DNA from: Brooklawnia cerclae
Lineage (GTDB): Bacteria > Actinomycetota > Actinomycetes > Propionibacteriales > Propionibacteriaceae
Assembly: GCF_011758645.1 (NCBI RefSeq)
Contig: NZ_JAAMOZ010000001.1
Coordinates: forward strand, 124,001-188,000
DNA length: 64,000 bases
Direction: 5' to 3'
Shown in pieces: positions 50,764 through 60,483 of the stretch; position 1 is the first letter of the stretch, and every line of letters begins with the position of its first letter. Made by a program: the position numbers and the translations under genes. Below the pieces are notes generated by a model. It did no database searches. It was not told where the DNA came from and worked only from the letters and a program-made list of their open reading frames with translations.

Positions 50764-51995
50764 GGGGCCTCGACCGTGATTCCGAAGAGGGTGTGCAGGG
50801 CGTGGCGGAAGTCGTCCAGCTCGCCCGTACGGGCCAGCTCTGCCGCCCGTACCGACGGCGTGTGCAGCAGCGCGTTGGAGACCCTGCGCAACGAGCGGGC
50901 GATCGCCTCGGCGGTCTCGGGGGAGTACTGCTTCGAGGCGTTCTCGATCTCCTGCTCGATGATCTGCGAGACGTGGGACCGGATCGCCGTCACCGCGGGG
51001 CTGGCGACGCGTCCCTCCTCGACATGAAGATAGGTGGCCACAGCCCTCGTGACGATGTCGTGGGCGTCGGCGACGGCGTTCGTCTGCTCGGCGGGCATCG
51101 AGGCGCCGATCCGGTCGAGGGTGACGAGGTCGACCTGCGGGACGCGTCCCAGATCGGAGGCGACGTCGATGCCTCCGCTGAGGTCGACGACCGGGAGGAT
51201 CGTCGCCTCCGGGGCTCGCGTGGCCGCCACCAGGTCGGCCGTGAGGATCTCGCCCGCCTGACCGCTGCAGGCCACCACGAGGTCTGCGGCAGCGACGGCG
51301 GCGGCCAGCCCGGCGGGCTCGACAGGATGGACGGGATGGCTCTCGGCGAATCGTCCCGCCTGCCCCGTCCGGGAATGCACGGAGATACTGCCGGCGCCAC
51401 GCCGAACCAGATCGGCCACCACGACGCGCGCATAGCTTCCGGTGCCGAGCACCAACGCGTTCACCTGGTCCCAGGTGCCGAGCCGGGTGCACGCCAGGTC
51501 GAGACCCACGGACGCCAGGGAACGTCCCGCGGAGCCGAGGTCGGTGTGCGAGGCGATCGCCTTCGAGGTGGTGAGCGCGTGCTGGAAGAGGCGGCGCAGC
51601 GGGGGACTCACGGTGGTCGACCCGGCGAGGGCGTCGCGCACCTGGCCGATGATCTCCACCTCTCCGACGACCATGGAGTCCAGGCCGCCGGTCACCTCGA
51701 AAAGGTGCTCCACCACGGTCTGGCCGGCGTAGACGACGAACGCGTCCGTGGCGGCCGGATCGAGCCCCGGCACCGTCTGGCGGATCGCCGCCATGATGCG
51801 ATCGACCGTCGAGTGGAACCCGTCGGCGTCGACGTACAGCTCGAAGCGGTTGCAGGTGGCGAGTGCGACCACCCCACTGATCCCCGAATCGGGCTGCCGC
51901 AACTGCGACACGATCTCATCCGCGCGGCAGGCGAGAGCGGAGATCGAGTCGGACGGAACATGATGATGGCTTACGCCAGCGGCGAACAGCGACAC
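50760..51995 (-). CDS. hemA: Glutamyl-tRNA reductase
   Basis: A 411-residue HemA for the C5 pathway, reducing glutamyl-tRNA to glutamate-1-semialdehyde. The catalytic Cys48 is in LATCNRFELY, followed by LFEVTGGLDSMVVGEVEIIG and the NADPH domain with LVLGTGSYARVVVADLVRRG. A C-terminal dimerisation helix is present. It is the first gene of the minus-strand haem operon and is divergent from the methyltransferase gene. hemL, hemB, hemC and hemD are not in the window. Confidence 0.96.
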   Translation of the reverse strand: MSLFAAGVSHHHVPSDSISALACRADEIVSQLRQPDSGISGVVALATCNRFELYVDADGFHSTVDRIMAAIRQTVPGLDPAATDAFVVYAGQTVVEHLFEVTGGLDSMVVGEVEIIGQVRDALAGSTTVSPPLRRLFQHALTTSKAIASHTDLGSAGRSLASVGLDLACTRLGTWDQVNALVLGTGSYARVVVADLVRRGAGSISVHSRTGQAGRFAESHPVHPVEPAGLAAAVAAADLVVACSGQAGEILTADLVAATRAPEATILPVVDLSGGIDVASDLGRVPQVDLVTLDRIGASMPAEQTNAVADAHDIVTRAVATYLHVEEGRVASPAVTAIRSHVSQIIEQEIENASKQYSPETAEAIARSLRRVSNALLHTPSVRAAELARTGELDDFRHALHTLFGITVEAP

Positions 51996-52060
51996 CGCAG
52001 GAGTCTACCAAAGCGACCGCCGGTGGACCCCGGCGACTCGGGTCCTGCCACAGTGGAGGG

Positions 52061-53536
52061 ATGACGATGATCGATCTACTGCGTGAGCGGCTCGACTCCG
52101 CCGGGTACACCGTGGACGCCGTCCTGGAGCGCATCACGGACGCCGGACAAGAGGGTTTGCTGAGGAACTCGACCACGCCCGCGCTGGTGGCCCTCGGAGA
52201 TGATCGTGACCCGCTGGCCACGTTGATCCGGCTCTTCCCGCTGCACCGCGGCGTCCCGATGGCTGATGTCAGGGCCGCCCTCCCGGTGGACGAGTCGGTC
52301 GCCCTGGGGCTGCTCGCGGTCGAGGGGGACGGCCGGGCACACGCGACGGTCGACATCCGCCCCTACGGCTTCGAGACCTCCGGCGGGCCGGTCAGCCGAT
52401 GGCTCGTCTCCGACCACACCCCGGGCCTCGATCACGATCGCACGCCCATGCGCCCCGACTACGTGCTGGGTGCGAGCCCCGCGTCCACGACCCTGGCGCA
52501 GCTGTCCATCCCGGACGAGGTCGCCTCGGCGCTCGATCTCGGTACGGGCTGTGGAGTCCAGAGCGTGCACCTGGCGACACACGCCTCACGGGTGACAGCC
52601 ACCGACGTCAACCAGCGCGCGCTCGACCTCGCGCGGCTCACCACCGGCCTCAACGGGCTCGATGTCGACCTGCGGAAGGGAAGCTTGTACGAGCCCGTGG
52701 CCGCGGACCGGTTCGACCTCATCGTCACGAACCCTCCGTATGTGGTCAGCCCGCCCTCGACCGATGCGGGCCGTCTGATGTACCGCGAGGGCGGGTTCCG
52801 GGGCGACGACCTCGTGCGGGCGGTGGTCGAAGGTGCCCCGGCCCGCCTGAACCCCGGTGGCACCCTGCAGGTGCTGGCCAACTGGATCGTCACCGACGAG
52901 CCGTGGGAGGAGCGGCTGGCGGGGTGGGCCCCGCCCGGCTGCGACCTGTGGGTGATCGAGCGTGAGCGGCTCGATCCGTTCGCCTACATCGAGATGTGGC
53001 TCGCCGACGCCGGGCTCGCCGGCCACCCGAGCTGGGACGACCGCTATCGCGAGTGGCTCGACTACTTCGGCGAACTCGGCGTGCGCGGGATCGGGATGGG
53101 CTGGATCACCGTGGTGAACGCGGAAAGGACCGACCCGCGTGTGGTCATCGAGTCGTGGCCGCACGAGGTCGCCCAGCCGGTGGGACCGGCGCTGTCGGCT
53201 CACCGCCGGGCGACCGGGCAAGCGGCGGCCCCGGACCGCGATCTGCTGGCCGCGCGGTGGGTGCTGCGCGACGACGTCGTCCAGGAGACGTTCGGCCGAC
53301 CCGGTGCGGCCGATCCCGAGTACGTCATCCTGCGCCAGGGCGCCGGGCTCAAGCGCGCCATGCGGGTCGACACCGCCTTCGGCGGGGTGATGGGCGCCTG
53401 CGACGGCACGCTTCCGCTCGGCGCGATCATCGGGGCGGTGGCCCAGCTGCTGGACGAGGATGCGGCCTCGCTGACCGGACGGGTGCTCCCGCGCATCCGC
53501 GTGGCGATCGAGGAGGGCTACCTCGACCGTTCCTGA
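52061..53536 (+). CDS. Class I SAM methyltransferase (HemK/RlmG-like N5 type)
   Basis: A 491-residue protein. An N-terminal domain (residues 1-130) precedes the methyltransferase core with motif I DLGTGCG (159-165), the acidic TATDVNQRALDLAR and the NPPY motif (224-227). NPPY indicates modification of an amide or exocyclic amine in protein, RNA or DNA. The C-terminal 150 residues are a family-specific winged-like domain. The substrate is unknown; release-factor-like or rRNA substrates are possibilities. It is divergent from hemA. Confidence 0.83.
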   Translation: MTMIDLLRERLDSAGYTVDAVLERITDAGQEGLLRNSTTPALVALGDDRDPLATLIRLFPLHRGVPMADVRAALPVDESVALGLLAVEGDGRAHATVDIRPYGFETSGGPVSRWLVSDHTPGLDHDRTPMRPDYVLGASPASTTLAQLSIPDEVASALDLGTGCGVQSVHLATHASRVTATDVNQRALDLARLTTGLNGLDVDLRKGSLYEPVAADRFDLIVTNPPYVVSPPSTDAGRLMYREGGFRGDDLVRAVVEGAPARLNPGGTLQVLANWIVTDEPWEERLAGWAPPGCDLWVIERERLDPFAYIEMWLADAGLAGHPSWDDRYREWLDYFGELGVRGIGMGWITVVNAERTDPRVVIESWPHEVAQPVGPALSAHRRATGQAAAPDRDLLAARWVLRDDVVQETFGRPGAADPEYVILRQGAGLKRAMRVDTAFGGVMGACDGTLPLGAIIGAVAQLLDEDAASLTGRVLPRIRVAIEEGYLDRS

Positions 53537-53551
53537 CCCGGTTGAGAGCCG

Positions 53552-53620
53552 GAGAATCTGACGGCGGATTCGATTTCGGGCCGGGAAAACGGCTATGTCG
53601 TCAACGAGCGTCAGATTCTC
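53552..53620. terminator. Inverted repeat between the methyltransferase and topA
   Basis: A perfect 12-bp inverted repeat, GAGAATCTGACG (53552-53563) and CGTCAGATTCTC (53609-53620), with a 45-nt loop and followed by TCGTACTTTC. It could be a terminator for the methyltransferase gene or part of the topA regulatory region. The long loop makes the terminator reading uncertain. Confidence 0.4.
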
Positions 53621-53766
53621 TCGTACTTTCCCCGGGAAGCGCGTCGCGAGGAACCTGGTCGGGCAGCGGCGGTGAGCGCCAGCGCCCGATCAGGCTTGAC
53701 AGGGCGCTACCATTCCCACTGTCCGCACCGGACGTGTTCGCCACCTCCCACCTGAAGGACGACATC

Positions 53767-56466
53767 GTGCCCACTACCACCCGCCGACTGGTGATCGTCG
53801 AATCGCCGACCAAGGCGAACAGCATCGCCGGATACCTCGGCGACGGCTATGTCGTGGAGTCGAGCAGGGGACACGTGCGAGACCTGCCGACCAATGCCGC
53901 CGAGGTCCCCGCGAAGTACAAGGGGCAGTCGTGGGCCCGCACGGGCGTGAACGTCGACGACGACTTCGCGCCGCTGTACGTCGTCAGCCCCGACAAGAAG
54001 GCGACGATCCGCAGGCTGAAAGAACTGCTGGCCGACTCGGACGAGCTCTATCTGGCAACTGACGAGGACCGCGAGGGCGAGGCGATCGCCTGGCATCTGC
54101 TGCAGGAACTCAAGCCCAAGGTTCCGGTCAAGCGCATGGTCTTCCACGAGATCACCCGCGACGCGATCCGCAAGGCCGTCGAGAGCCCCCGCGATCTCGA
54201 CCTCGACCTGGTCGACGCGCAGGAGACCCGGCGCATCCTCGACCGTCTCTACGGCTACGAGGTCTCGCCGGTGCTGTGGAAGAAGGTCATGCCGCGGCTG
54301 TCCGCGGGGCGTGTGCAGTCGGTGGCCACCCGGCTGGTGGTCGATCGGGAACGAGAACGGATTGCCTTCCGGTCGGCCGTCTACTGGGACCTGATCGCCA
54401 CGTTGGACGCCGGTTCCGGTGCCAGCCCACGCCTGTTCGACGCGCGTCTCACCGGCCTGGACGAATGGCGCGTCGCCCGCGGTCAGGACTTCGATGCGTC
54501 GGGGCAGTTGGTCAACGACGCCTTCGTGCTGAACGAATCGGGCGCTCGTGCGCTGGCCGCCGCTCTGCCCGCGGCCGCGTTCGCGGTCGGATCGGTCGAG
54601 GCCAAGCCCTACACCCGCCGGCCGTCCGCGCCGTTCCGCACCACCACCCTCCAGCAGGAGGCAGGTCGCAAGCTCGGGTTCACCACCGACCGCACGATGC
54701 GGGTGGCCCAGGAACTCTACGAGTCGGGCTTCATCACCTATATGCGTACCGACTCGGTGGCGCTGTCCGATCAGGCCGTCGCCGCGGCACGCACCCAGGC
54801 GCGTTCGCTCTACGGGGACGAGTACGTGCCCGCCGCACCGCGCCAGTACGCGTCCAAGGTGAAGAGCGCGCAGGAGGCGCACGAGGCGATCCGCCCCGCG
54901 GGCGACACGTTCCGCACGCCGAAGCAGACCGGTCTGTCGGGCGACGGCTACCGGTTGTACGAGCTGGTGTGGCAGCGCACGCTCGCCTCGCAGATGGCGG
55001 ACGCCCACGGGCAGACCATGACGGTGCGCGTGTCCGCCGAGCTGGCGCAGCGACTCACACTGTCGGACGACGTCACCTCGACGCCGGTGCGCACCGCGAC
55101 GTTCACCGCCTCGGGGCGCACGATCACGTTCCCGGGTTTCATGAAGGCCTACGCCGAGGAGGTCTCCGACGACCAGGACGAGAACCAGGCGAAGCTGCCG
55201 AAGCTGGAGCCGGAGCAGGCGCTCGACCTGGCCGACACCCGGCCGGAGGACCATCGGACGAAGCCGCCGGCCCGCTACACCGAGCCTTCGCTGATCGCCA
55301 AGCTCGAGGAGATGCAGATCGGGCGACCGTCCACCTACGCCTCGATCATCCGGACGATCACCGCCCGCGACTACGTGTACAAGAAGGGCACCGCGCTGGT
55401 GCCGACGTGGCTCGCGTTCGCGGTCACCCGGCTGCTCGTCGAGCATTTCCCGCGGTTGGTCGACTACACGTTCACCGCGGAGCTGGAGGATCGGCTCGAC
55501 GAGATCGCCAACGGCGATGCCAAGCGCCTGGAGGTGCTGGGCACCTTCTTCTTCGGTCCGCAGGACAATCCGCACGCCGGTCTGCAGGACATGGTGACCA
55601 ACCTGGGTGACATCGACGCCAAGGGGTTGTCGACATTCCCGATCGGCGATCCGGAGGCCGGCATCAACGTGCGCGTGGGCCGCTACGGCACCTACGTGGA
55701 GGACGCACAGCAGAACCGTGCCAACGTGCCCGAGGACCTCCCGCCCGACGAGCTGACCCTGGAGAAGGCCCGCGAGCTCCTCGCCACGCCCAACGGCGAG
55801 GAACGCGAGCTCGGCACCGATCCCGCCACCGGGCACGAGATCGTGGCCCGCACGGGGCGCTACGGCCCGTACGTCACCGAGGTGCTCGCCGTCGACGAGT
55901 CGGTTCCCAAGTCGAAGCGGCCCAAGCCGCGCACGGCGTCGTTGTTCAAGACGATGACGTTGGAGACGATCACGCTGGACGACGCCCTGCGGCTGCTCGA
56001 CCTGCCCCGTGTCGTGGGCGCCGACGCGGACGGTGAGGAGATCTCGGCGCACAACGGTCGCTACGGCCCCTACATCAAGCGCGGTGACGACTCGCGGACG
56101 CTGCCGGACGAGGAGTCGCTGTTCACGGTCACGCTCGACGAGGCTCTCAAGCTGCTCGCCGAGCCCCGCACCCGGGGCCGCCGGGCCGCTGCCGCGCCGC
56201 TGCGCGAACTCGGCGCCGATCCCGCGACCGGCAAACCGCTCGTCGTCAAGGACGGGCGATTCGGCCCGTACGTCACCGACGGCGAGTACAACGCCACCGT
56301 CCCGCGGTCGCAGCAGGTCGAGTCGCTCACGCTCACCGATGCCGCGGAACTGATGGCCGCCAAGCGGGCCAAGGGCCCGGCCCCCGCCAAGCGGCCCCGG
56401 AAGACGACGGGCACGTCGACGGCCAGGAAGGCGAGCACCAAGAAGGCGACGACCCGCAAGACATAG
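53767..56466 (+). CDS. topA: DNA topoisomerase I
   Basis: An 899-residue type IA topoisomerase. The TOPRIM domain has LVIVESPTKANSIAGYLG and the acidic ATDEDREGEAIAWHLL. The active-site Tyr is in SGFITYMRTDS. The C-terminus has several TopA-C repeats (GRYGTYVEDAQ, GRYGPYVTEV, GRYGPYIKRGD, GRFGPYVTDG) and a Lys-rich tail (KKATTRK) in place of zinc fingers, as in actinobacteria. It relaxes negative supercoils. The GTG at 53767 is chosen because homology begins at VESPTKA. Confidence 0.96.
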   Translation: MPTTTRRLVIVESPTKANSIAGYLGDGYVVESSRGHVRDLPTNAAEVPAKYKGQSWARTGVNVDDDFAPLYVVSPDKKATIRRLKELLADSDELYLATDEDREGEAIAWHLLQELKPKVPVKRMVFHEITRDAIRKAVESPRDLDLDLVDAQETRRILDRLYGYEVSPVLWKKVMPRLSAGRVQSVATRLVVDRERERIAFRSAVYWDLIATLDAGSGASPRLFDARLTGLDEWRVARGQDFDASGQLVNDAFVLNESGARALAAALPAAAFAVGSVEAKPYTRRPSAPFRTTTLQQEAGRKLGFTTDRTMRVAQELYESGFITYMRTDSVALSDQAVAAARTQARSLYGDEYVPAAPRQYASKVKSAQEAHEAIRPAGDTFRTPKQTGLSGDGYRLYELVWQRTLASQMADAHGQTMTVRVSAELAQRLTLSDDVTSTPVRTATFTASGRTITFPGFMKAYAEEVSDDQDENQAKLPKLEPEQALDLADTRPEDHRTKPPARYTEPSLIAKLEEMQIGRPSTYASIIRTITARDYVYKKGTALVPTWLAFAVTRLLVEHFPRLVDYTFTAELEDRLDEIANGDAKRLEVLGTFFFGPQDNPHAGLQDMVTNLGDIDAKGLSTFPIGDPEAGINVRVGRYGTYVEDAQQNRANVPEDLPPDELTLEKARELLATPNGEERELGTDPATGHEIVARTGRYGPYVTEVLAVDESVPKSKRPKPRTASLFKTMTLETITLDDALRLLDLPRVVGADADGEEISAHNGRYGPYIKRGDDSRTLPDEESLFTVTLDEALKLLAEPRTRGRRAAAAPLRELGADPATGKPLVVKDGRFGPYVTDGEYNATVPRSQQVESLTLTDAAELMAAKRAKGPAPAKRPRKTTGTSTARKASTKKATTRKT

Positions 56467-56475
56467 GAGTGCGAC

Positions 56476-57933
56476 ATGGCCAAACGCGCCAGGAGCTACC
56501 GCTTCGAGATGCCCTATCAGGTGGATGCCCCGGTTCTCACCGACGAGACCGTTGGCATCGACCGGGTGCTGCTGCGGGGGCAGCACGACTGCAGGACGGC
56601 GACACAGACCCTGCTCGACACGCCGGACGAGCGGCTCGGCTGGGCTGGCGTCCTGCTCGCCCACCAGGTGGCGGGGGAGACGGGGCACTGGCTGCTCAGG
56701 GCCCCGTCGTGGGAGCCCTGGCTGCCGGCCGAGCGCATCGAACCCCTCGACGAGGACGACGAGGTGCCGGACGACATCGCCGAGTTGCTGCGTCCCTTCC
56801 GTCGGAGGGCCGCGCTGGGCCCCGTGGCCGGCATCACGGTCGAACAGGCGGCGTACGGCCTCCTGGACGCCGATGGCGAGGAACTCGGCCAGGTGATCGA
56901 CGATCGCATCACCGCGCGGCGTGGCGGCTTGGCCATCGCGCGGAACCGGGAGGTGACCTTCGAGCCCGGGCCCGTCATGACGGCGGCGCAGCGCACCCTG
57001 GTGGTGCAGCGGCTCACCGAGGCGGGGGGCGCAAGGGTGCCCGCCTTCCCCGAGCCCGCGGACCGGCTGGCCGGGCTCATGCGCCCGCAGGATGTGCCCG
57101 ACGAGCTGCCCGAGCCGGGTTCGATCAGCCTGGAGGACTTCCTGGCGTGGTTGTTCGCGACCAGGTTGCGGCGCGTCATCCGTGCCGATCTGCGGGTCCG
57201 CGCCGGGCAGGTGGCCGACACCACGATCGTCCTCGCGGAGCTGGGGGAGCTGGCCGACGTGATCCGTGGTGTCGAGCCGCACGTCGACGTCACCTGGGCA
57301 CGTGAGATCGGCTGGCGGCTCGACCGGCTCGCACGGTTGAGCGCCGAACCCCGGCCGGATGCGTTGGGCGACCTGTACTACGACGTGCTGGACGCCCTGG
57401 CGACCGGGGCGCGGGCGCCGAGGCTGCGCACCACGACCCCCGACGACGAGGGCAGGGACGGCTCCGCCCCGTCGGCCAGGGATGTCCTGCGCGCCGATGC
57501 GGTCGTCCAGGTGACACGGCTGGCACGGGCCCTCGACGCGCTGACGGAGTCGTCGCCGGAGGCGGAGTGGATCGCGGCCAAGGGGCTCGCCGACCAGTTG
57601 GTCTGCGTCCTGAGCGCGGGAGAGGCCGTGCTCGGCAAGATGAACCGCCGTGCTCGCAAGACCGGCCGGCTGGTGCGCTCGCTGGAGGCGAGCCTCAACC
57701 AGGTCGCGCAGCCCGACGACCAGGATCTCGCGTCCTGGACGCCGCAGGAGGCGTACGAGGCGGGGCGCACTTATCAACGGGGCCTCGACGAGGTGATCGG
57801 CGAACGTGCCCGGCTGATCCAGGTGTGGGCGGGCTCGCGGAGCGCGTTCCTGGAGACCTGGCCGGAGGCGCAGGAGCGGATCCTCGCAGTCGGCCCCGGG
57901 ACCACGGACGCGCAGGTGGGCGAGGATGCCTGA
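56476..57933 (+). CDS. CYTH/CHAD-like protein between topA and tmk
   Basis: A 485-residue protein of no firm assignment. The N-terminal half has Arg/Asp-rich strand patterns and the phrase GEELGQVIDDRITARRGGLA, reminiscent of a CYTH (triphosphate-tunnel) domain. The C-terminal half is helical with regularly spaced Arg, His and Lys (LRRVIRADLRVRAGQVAD, GWRLDRLARLSAEP, MNRRARKTGRLVRSLEA), as in CHAD domains that bind polyphosphate. It overlaps tmk by 8 nt. A phosphate- or polyphosphate-linked role is inference. Confidence 0.5.
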   Translation: MAKRARSYRFEMPYQVDAPVLTDETVGIDRVLLRGQHDCRTATQTLLDTPDERLGWAGVLLAHQVAGETGHWLLRAPSWEPWLPAERIEPLDEDDEVPDDIAELLRPFRRRAALGPVAGITVEQAAYGLLDADGEELGQVIDDRITARRGGLAIARNREVTFEPGPVMTAAQRTLVVQRLTEAGGARVPAFPEPADRLAGLMRPQDVPDELPEPGSISLEDFLAWLFATRLRRVIRADLRVRAGQVADTTIVLAELGELADVIRGVEPHVDVTWAREIGWRLDRLARLSAEPRPDALGDLYYDVLDALATGARAPRLRTTTPDDEGRDGSAPSARDVLRADAVVQVTRLARALDALTESSPEAEWIAAKGLADQLVCVLSAGEAVLGKMNRRARKTGRLVRSLEASLNQVAQPDDQDLASWTPQEAYEAGRTYQRGLDEVIGERARLIQVWAGSRSAFLETWPEAQERILAVGPGTTDAQVGEDA

Positions 57934-58621
57934 GCCGCGTGGGCTGTTCGTCGTCTTCGAGGGCGGTGACCGGGTGGGCAAGTCCACCCAGGTGGCGGCG
58001 CTCGCGGCCGCGCTGGCCGTCTCGGGCGTCGACCATGTGGTCACGCACGAGCCGGGCGACACCGAGGTGGGACGACGGATCCGTGCCATGCTGCTCGATC
58101 CCGCGAGTCGGCTGGACGATCGCTGTGAGGCCCTGCTCTACGCCGCCGACAAGGCGCAGCACATCCATGAGGTGGTGGCCCCGGCGCTCGCGGCAGGCGG
58201 AGTGGTCGTGTGCGACCGGTACATCGACTCGATGCTGGCCTACCAAGGCGCGGGACGCGACCTCGCCGCAGACGACCTTGAGGCGATCGCCGCCTGGGCG
58301 ACGCGGGGGCTGCGTCCCGACCTGACCGTGCTGCTCGACGCGGATCCCTCGAAGGCCGTGGCCCGCATCGTCGACAAGGACCGCCTCGAGGGGGCGGGGG
58401 ACGAGTTCCATGCGCGCGTACGGGAGGGCTTCCTGCGGCTCGCGGCCGCGCACCCCGAGCGTTACCTCGTCTGCGAGGCCCTCACCTCCCTGAACGGGAT
58501 CGCGGCGACGGTGCGCGGCGCGGTCGGCCACCTGCTGGGTCGCGAGCTGGCCGTCCCTGAGCTTCCCGAGCCGGACGGTGCCGACTGGGGCGACCAGGAC
58601 GATCGGGAGGGTGGCGCATGA
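57926..58621 (+). CDS. tmk: dTMP kinase
   Basis: A 231-residue thymidylate kinase. The P-loop is FEGGDRVGKST, the DRY-type motif is CDRYIDSMLAYQGAGRD, and a LID-like segment DKDRLEGAGDEFHARV follows. It phosphorylates dTMP for DNA synthesis. The P-loop has Asp-Arg-Val where many members have Glu/Asp-Gly-x-Gly. The topA-tmk-holB order is common in actinobacteria. It overlaps holB by 4 nt. The C-terminal 25 residues are acidic and unconserved-looking. Confidence 0.94.
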   Translation: MPEPRGLFVVFEGGDRVGKSTQVAALAAALAVSGVDHVVTHEPGDTEVGRRIRAMLLDPASRLDDRCEALLYAADKAQHIHEVVAPALAAGGVVVCDRYIDSMLAYQGAGRDLAADDLEAIAAWATRGLRPDLTVLLDADPSKAVARIVDKDRLEGAGDEFHARVREGFLRLAAAHPERYLVCEALTSLNGIAATVRGAVGHLLGRELAVPELPEPDGADWGDQDDREGGA

Positions 58622-59835
58622 ACGCCACCGGGACGGCCCTCGCGGGCGTGTGGGCCGACCTCGTCGGGCAGCAGCGGGCCGTCGCCGTCCTCGGCGCAGC
58701 CGCCAGGGCGGCCAGGTCGGGTGATGCGGCACGGCGCCACGCGATGACCCATGCGTGGCTGGTGACCGGCCCCCCCGGATCCGGCCGCAGCAATGCCGCC
58801 CGGGCCTTCGCCGCCGCCCTCCTGTGCGAGCGCGGCGGCTGCGGTGAGTGCCCGACCTGCAGGACGGTGCTGTCGGGCGCGCATCCCGACGTGACGATCG
58901 TCCGCACCGAGCTGCTGTCCATCGGCGTGGAGGAGGTGCGCGGTCTGGTCCTGCGTGCCGCCATGAGCCCCACCGTGGGCGATTTCCAGGTGATCGTCGT
59001 GGAGGACTCCGATCGCATCACCGACCGGGGCGCGGACGCGCTGCTGAAGTCGCTGGAGGAACCCCCGGCCCGCACGGTGTGGGTGCTGTGCGCGCCCACA
59101 GCCGACGATGTGATCGTCACGATCCGGTCGCGCACCCGGCAGGTCAACCTCCGCACCCCGACGGACGAGGACGTGACCCGGCTGCTCATCGAGCGCGACG
59201 GCGTCGACCCGGGGATGGCGATGCTCGCCGCGAGGGCGGCCCAGGGGCACGTGGGACGTGCACGGGCCCTGGCGCGGGATGAGCGGGTGCGCGACGCCCG
59301 GCACGCCGTGCTGACGGTTCCTGGACAGCTGACGAGCGTGGCCGCGTGTCTGCAGGCCGCGGAGGCGCTCGTCGGGGCGGCGTCCCAGGAGGCGAAGCGC
59401 CGTACCGGCGAGTTGGACTCCCGGGAGCTCGCCGAGCTCAAGGAGGCGCTGGGATTCGGTTCCCGGGGAGCCCGGCCCAGGCAGGCGCAGGCCGCGATCA
59501 GGGAGCTGGAGGACCAGCAGAAGATGCGGGCCAAGCGCCTGCAGCGTGACGAACTCGACCGCGTCCTGACCGAGCTCACCACCTGGTACCGCGACGTGCT
59601 GGCGGTGCAGCTCGGCGCCGTCGACGCGGCCGATCCCGCAGACTCGGCGTCCGGTGCCGGGCTCATCAATGCCGAGTTGCGCGACCGGGTGACCGCGGCT
59701 GCGCATGCGAGCACCCCGCAACGCACGATCCGGCGCGTGGACGCCATCCTCGCTGCCCGCCAGGCCCTCGAGCACAGTGTCGCGCCGCTGCTGGCGATGG
59801 AAGCACTGCTGCTCAGCCTGGCCGACCCCGACTGA
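58618..59835 (+). CDS. holB: DNA polymerase III delta-prime subunit
   Basis: A 405-residue clamp-loader delta' subunit. It has the degenerate P-loop GPPGSGRSNAARAFAAAL, the zinc module CERGGCGECPTCRTV, HPDVTIVRTE, the Walker-B-like VVEDSDRITDRGADALLKSL and EEPPARTVWVLCAP. Delta' lacks ATPase activity, which agrees with Arg instead of Lys in the P-loop. It loads the beta clamp in the replisome and is co-transcribed with tmk. Confidence 0.94.
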   Translation: MNATGTALAGVWADLVGQQRAVAVLGAAARAARSGDAARRHAMTHAWLVTGPPGSGRSNAARAFAAALLCERGGCGECPTCRTVLSGAHPDVTIVRTELLSIGVEEVRGLVLRAAMSPTVGDFQVIVVEDSDRITDRGADALLKSLEEPPARTVWVLCAPTADDVIVTIRSRTRQVNLRTPTDEDVTRLLIERDGVDPGMAMLAARAAQGHVGRARALARDERVRDARHAVLTVPGQLTSVAACLQAAEALVGAASQEAKRRTGELDSRELAELKEALGFGSRGARPRQAQAAIRELEDQQKMRAKRLQRDELDRVLTELTTWYRDVLAVQLGAVDAADPADSASGAGLINAELRDRVTAAAHASTPQRTIRRVDAILAARQALEHSVAPLLAMEALLLSLADPD

Positions 59836-60483
59836 GCGGCGCCGGGAGCGGGGCCCTCACAGCCCGCGGGCTCGTCTCCGCGGGCGTGACCCGGGACAGA
59901 AAAGTGCTGCCGAGGGGTAGGAATCGTGCCGGTTCGACCGAATCGTCCCCCTCGTGTGCTCGCGGGGTCCCCGTGCGGGCATGAATGTGATCGACAGGTT
60001 CACAAATCCGGCGAATGCGCGATGTGCGATGGCGCCCGATATATGCGTATTGCTACTGTCCTGCGCAGGACAGCGGTGCTTCATCGGATCAGTGCCTCAT
60101 CACGGCGGCGCTATTCCGGGGGGACGTGGTCCCGTGCAGATTGCGTTTCGCGAGGAAGCGATCGGAAAGAATTCGGTTTGGGAGGGATATACCAGGGGTT
60201 CGTCGTGTCCCTTTAGCAGGTAATGTCGGTTTGACGAGCATGTTCGTGAACCATGATCCCGATTTGGGCGAGGTGTGCGAGCGACGAGGATGTCGGATCG
60301 ACCGTAACGACAGGGACGCGCATTCGGCGGAATGCGTTGGACGACTCGGGCCCGGCTTCCTTTGATCGCTGTCGCATGGTGGCGGCATTCCCGTGGAAAT
60401 GCGTATTCCTATTTGCGACCCCGAACGCAGGACCTTGTCCTTTGCTCAGTGCCTTTTTCGGTCTTGTTCGCTAAGGAGTTGTC
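59836..60483. other. 648-bp gene-free interval after holB
   Basis: No convincing gene on either strand; the small frames have atypical composition. A GCCCGCGG / CCGCGGGC hairpin (59862-59869, 59878-59885) just after holB could terminate that operon. Base composition is less GC-rich than the flanks. The right end carries the AAGGAG site of the next gene. No tRNA-like fold was recognised. Confidence 0.5.
59862..59885 (+). terminator. Hairpin after holB
   Basis: A perfect 8-bp stem GCCCGCGG / CCGCGGGC with an 8-nt loop begins 26 bp after the holB stop. There is no T tract. Probable end of the topA-tmk-holB transcription unit. Confidence 0.5.

Noticed and set aside
53707-58089. 1460-codon open frame on the minus strand
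   Set aside because: It runs antisense through topA, the CYTH/CHAD-like gene and tmk. Its translation is low-complexity (Arg/Gly/Leu/His rich) with no domains, while the plus-strand genes have clear motifs. Long antisense frames are common at this GC content.
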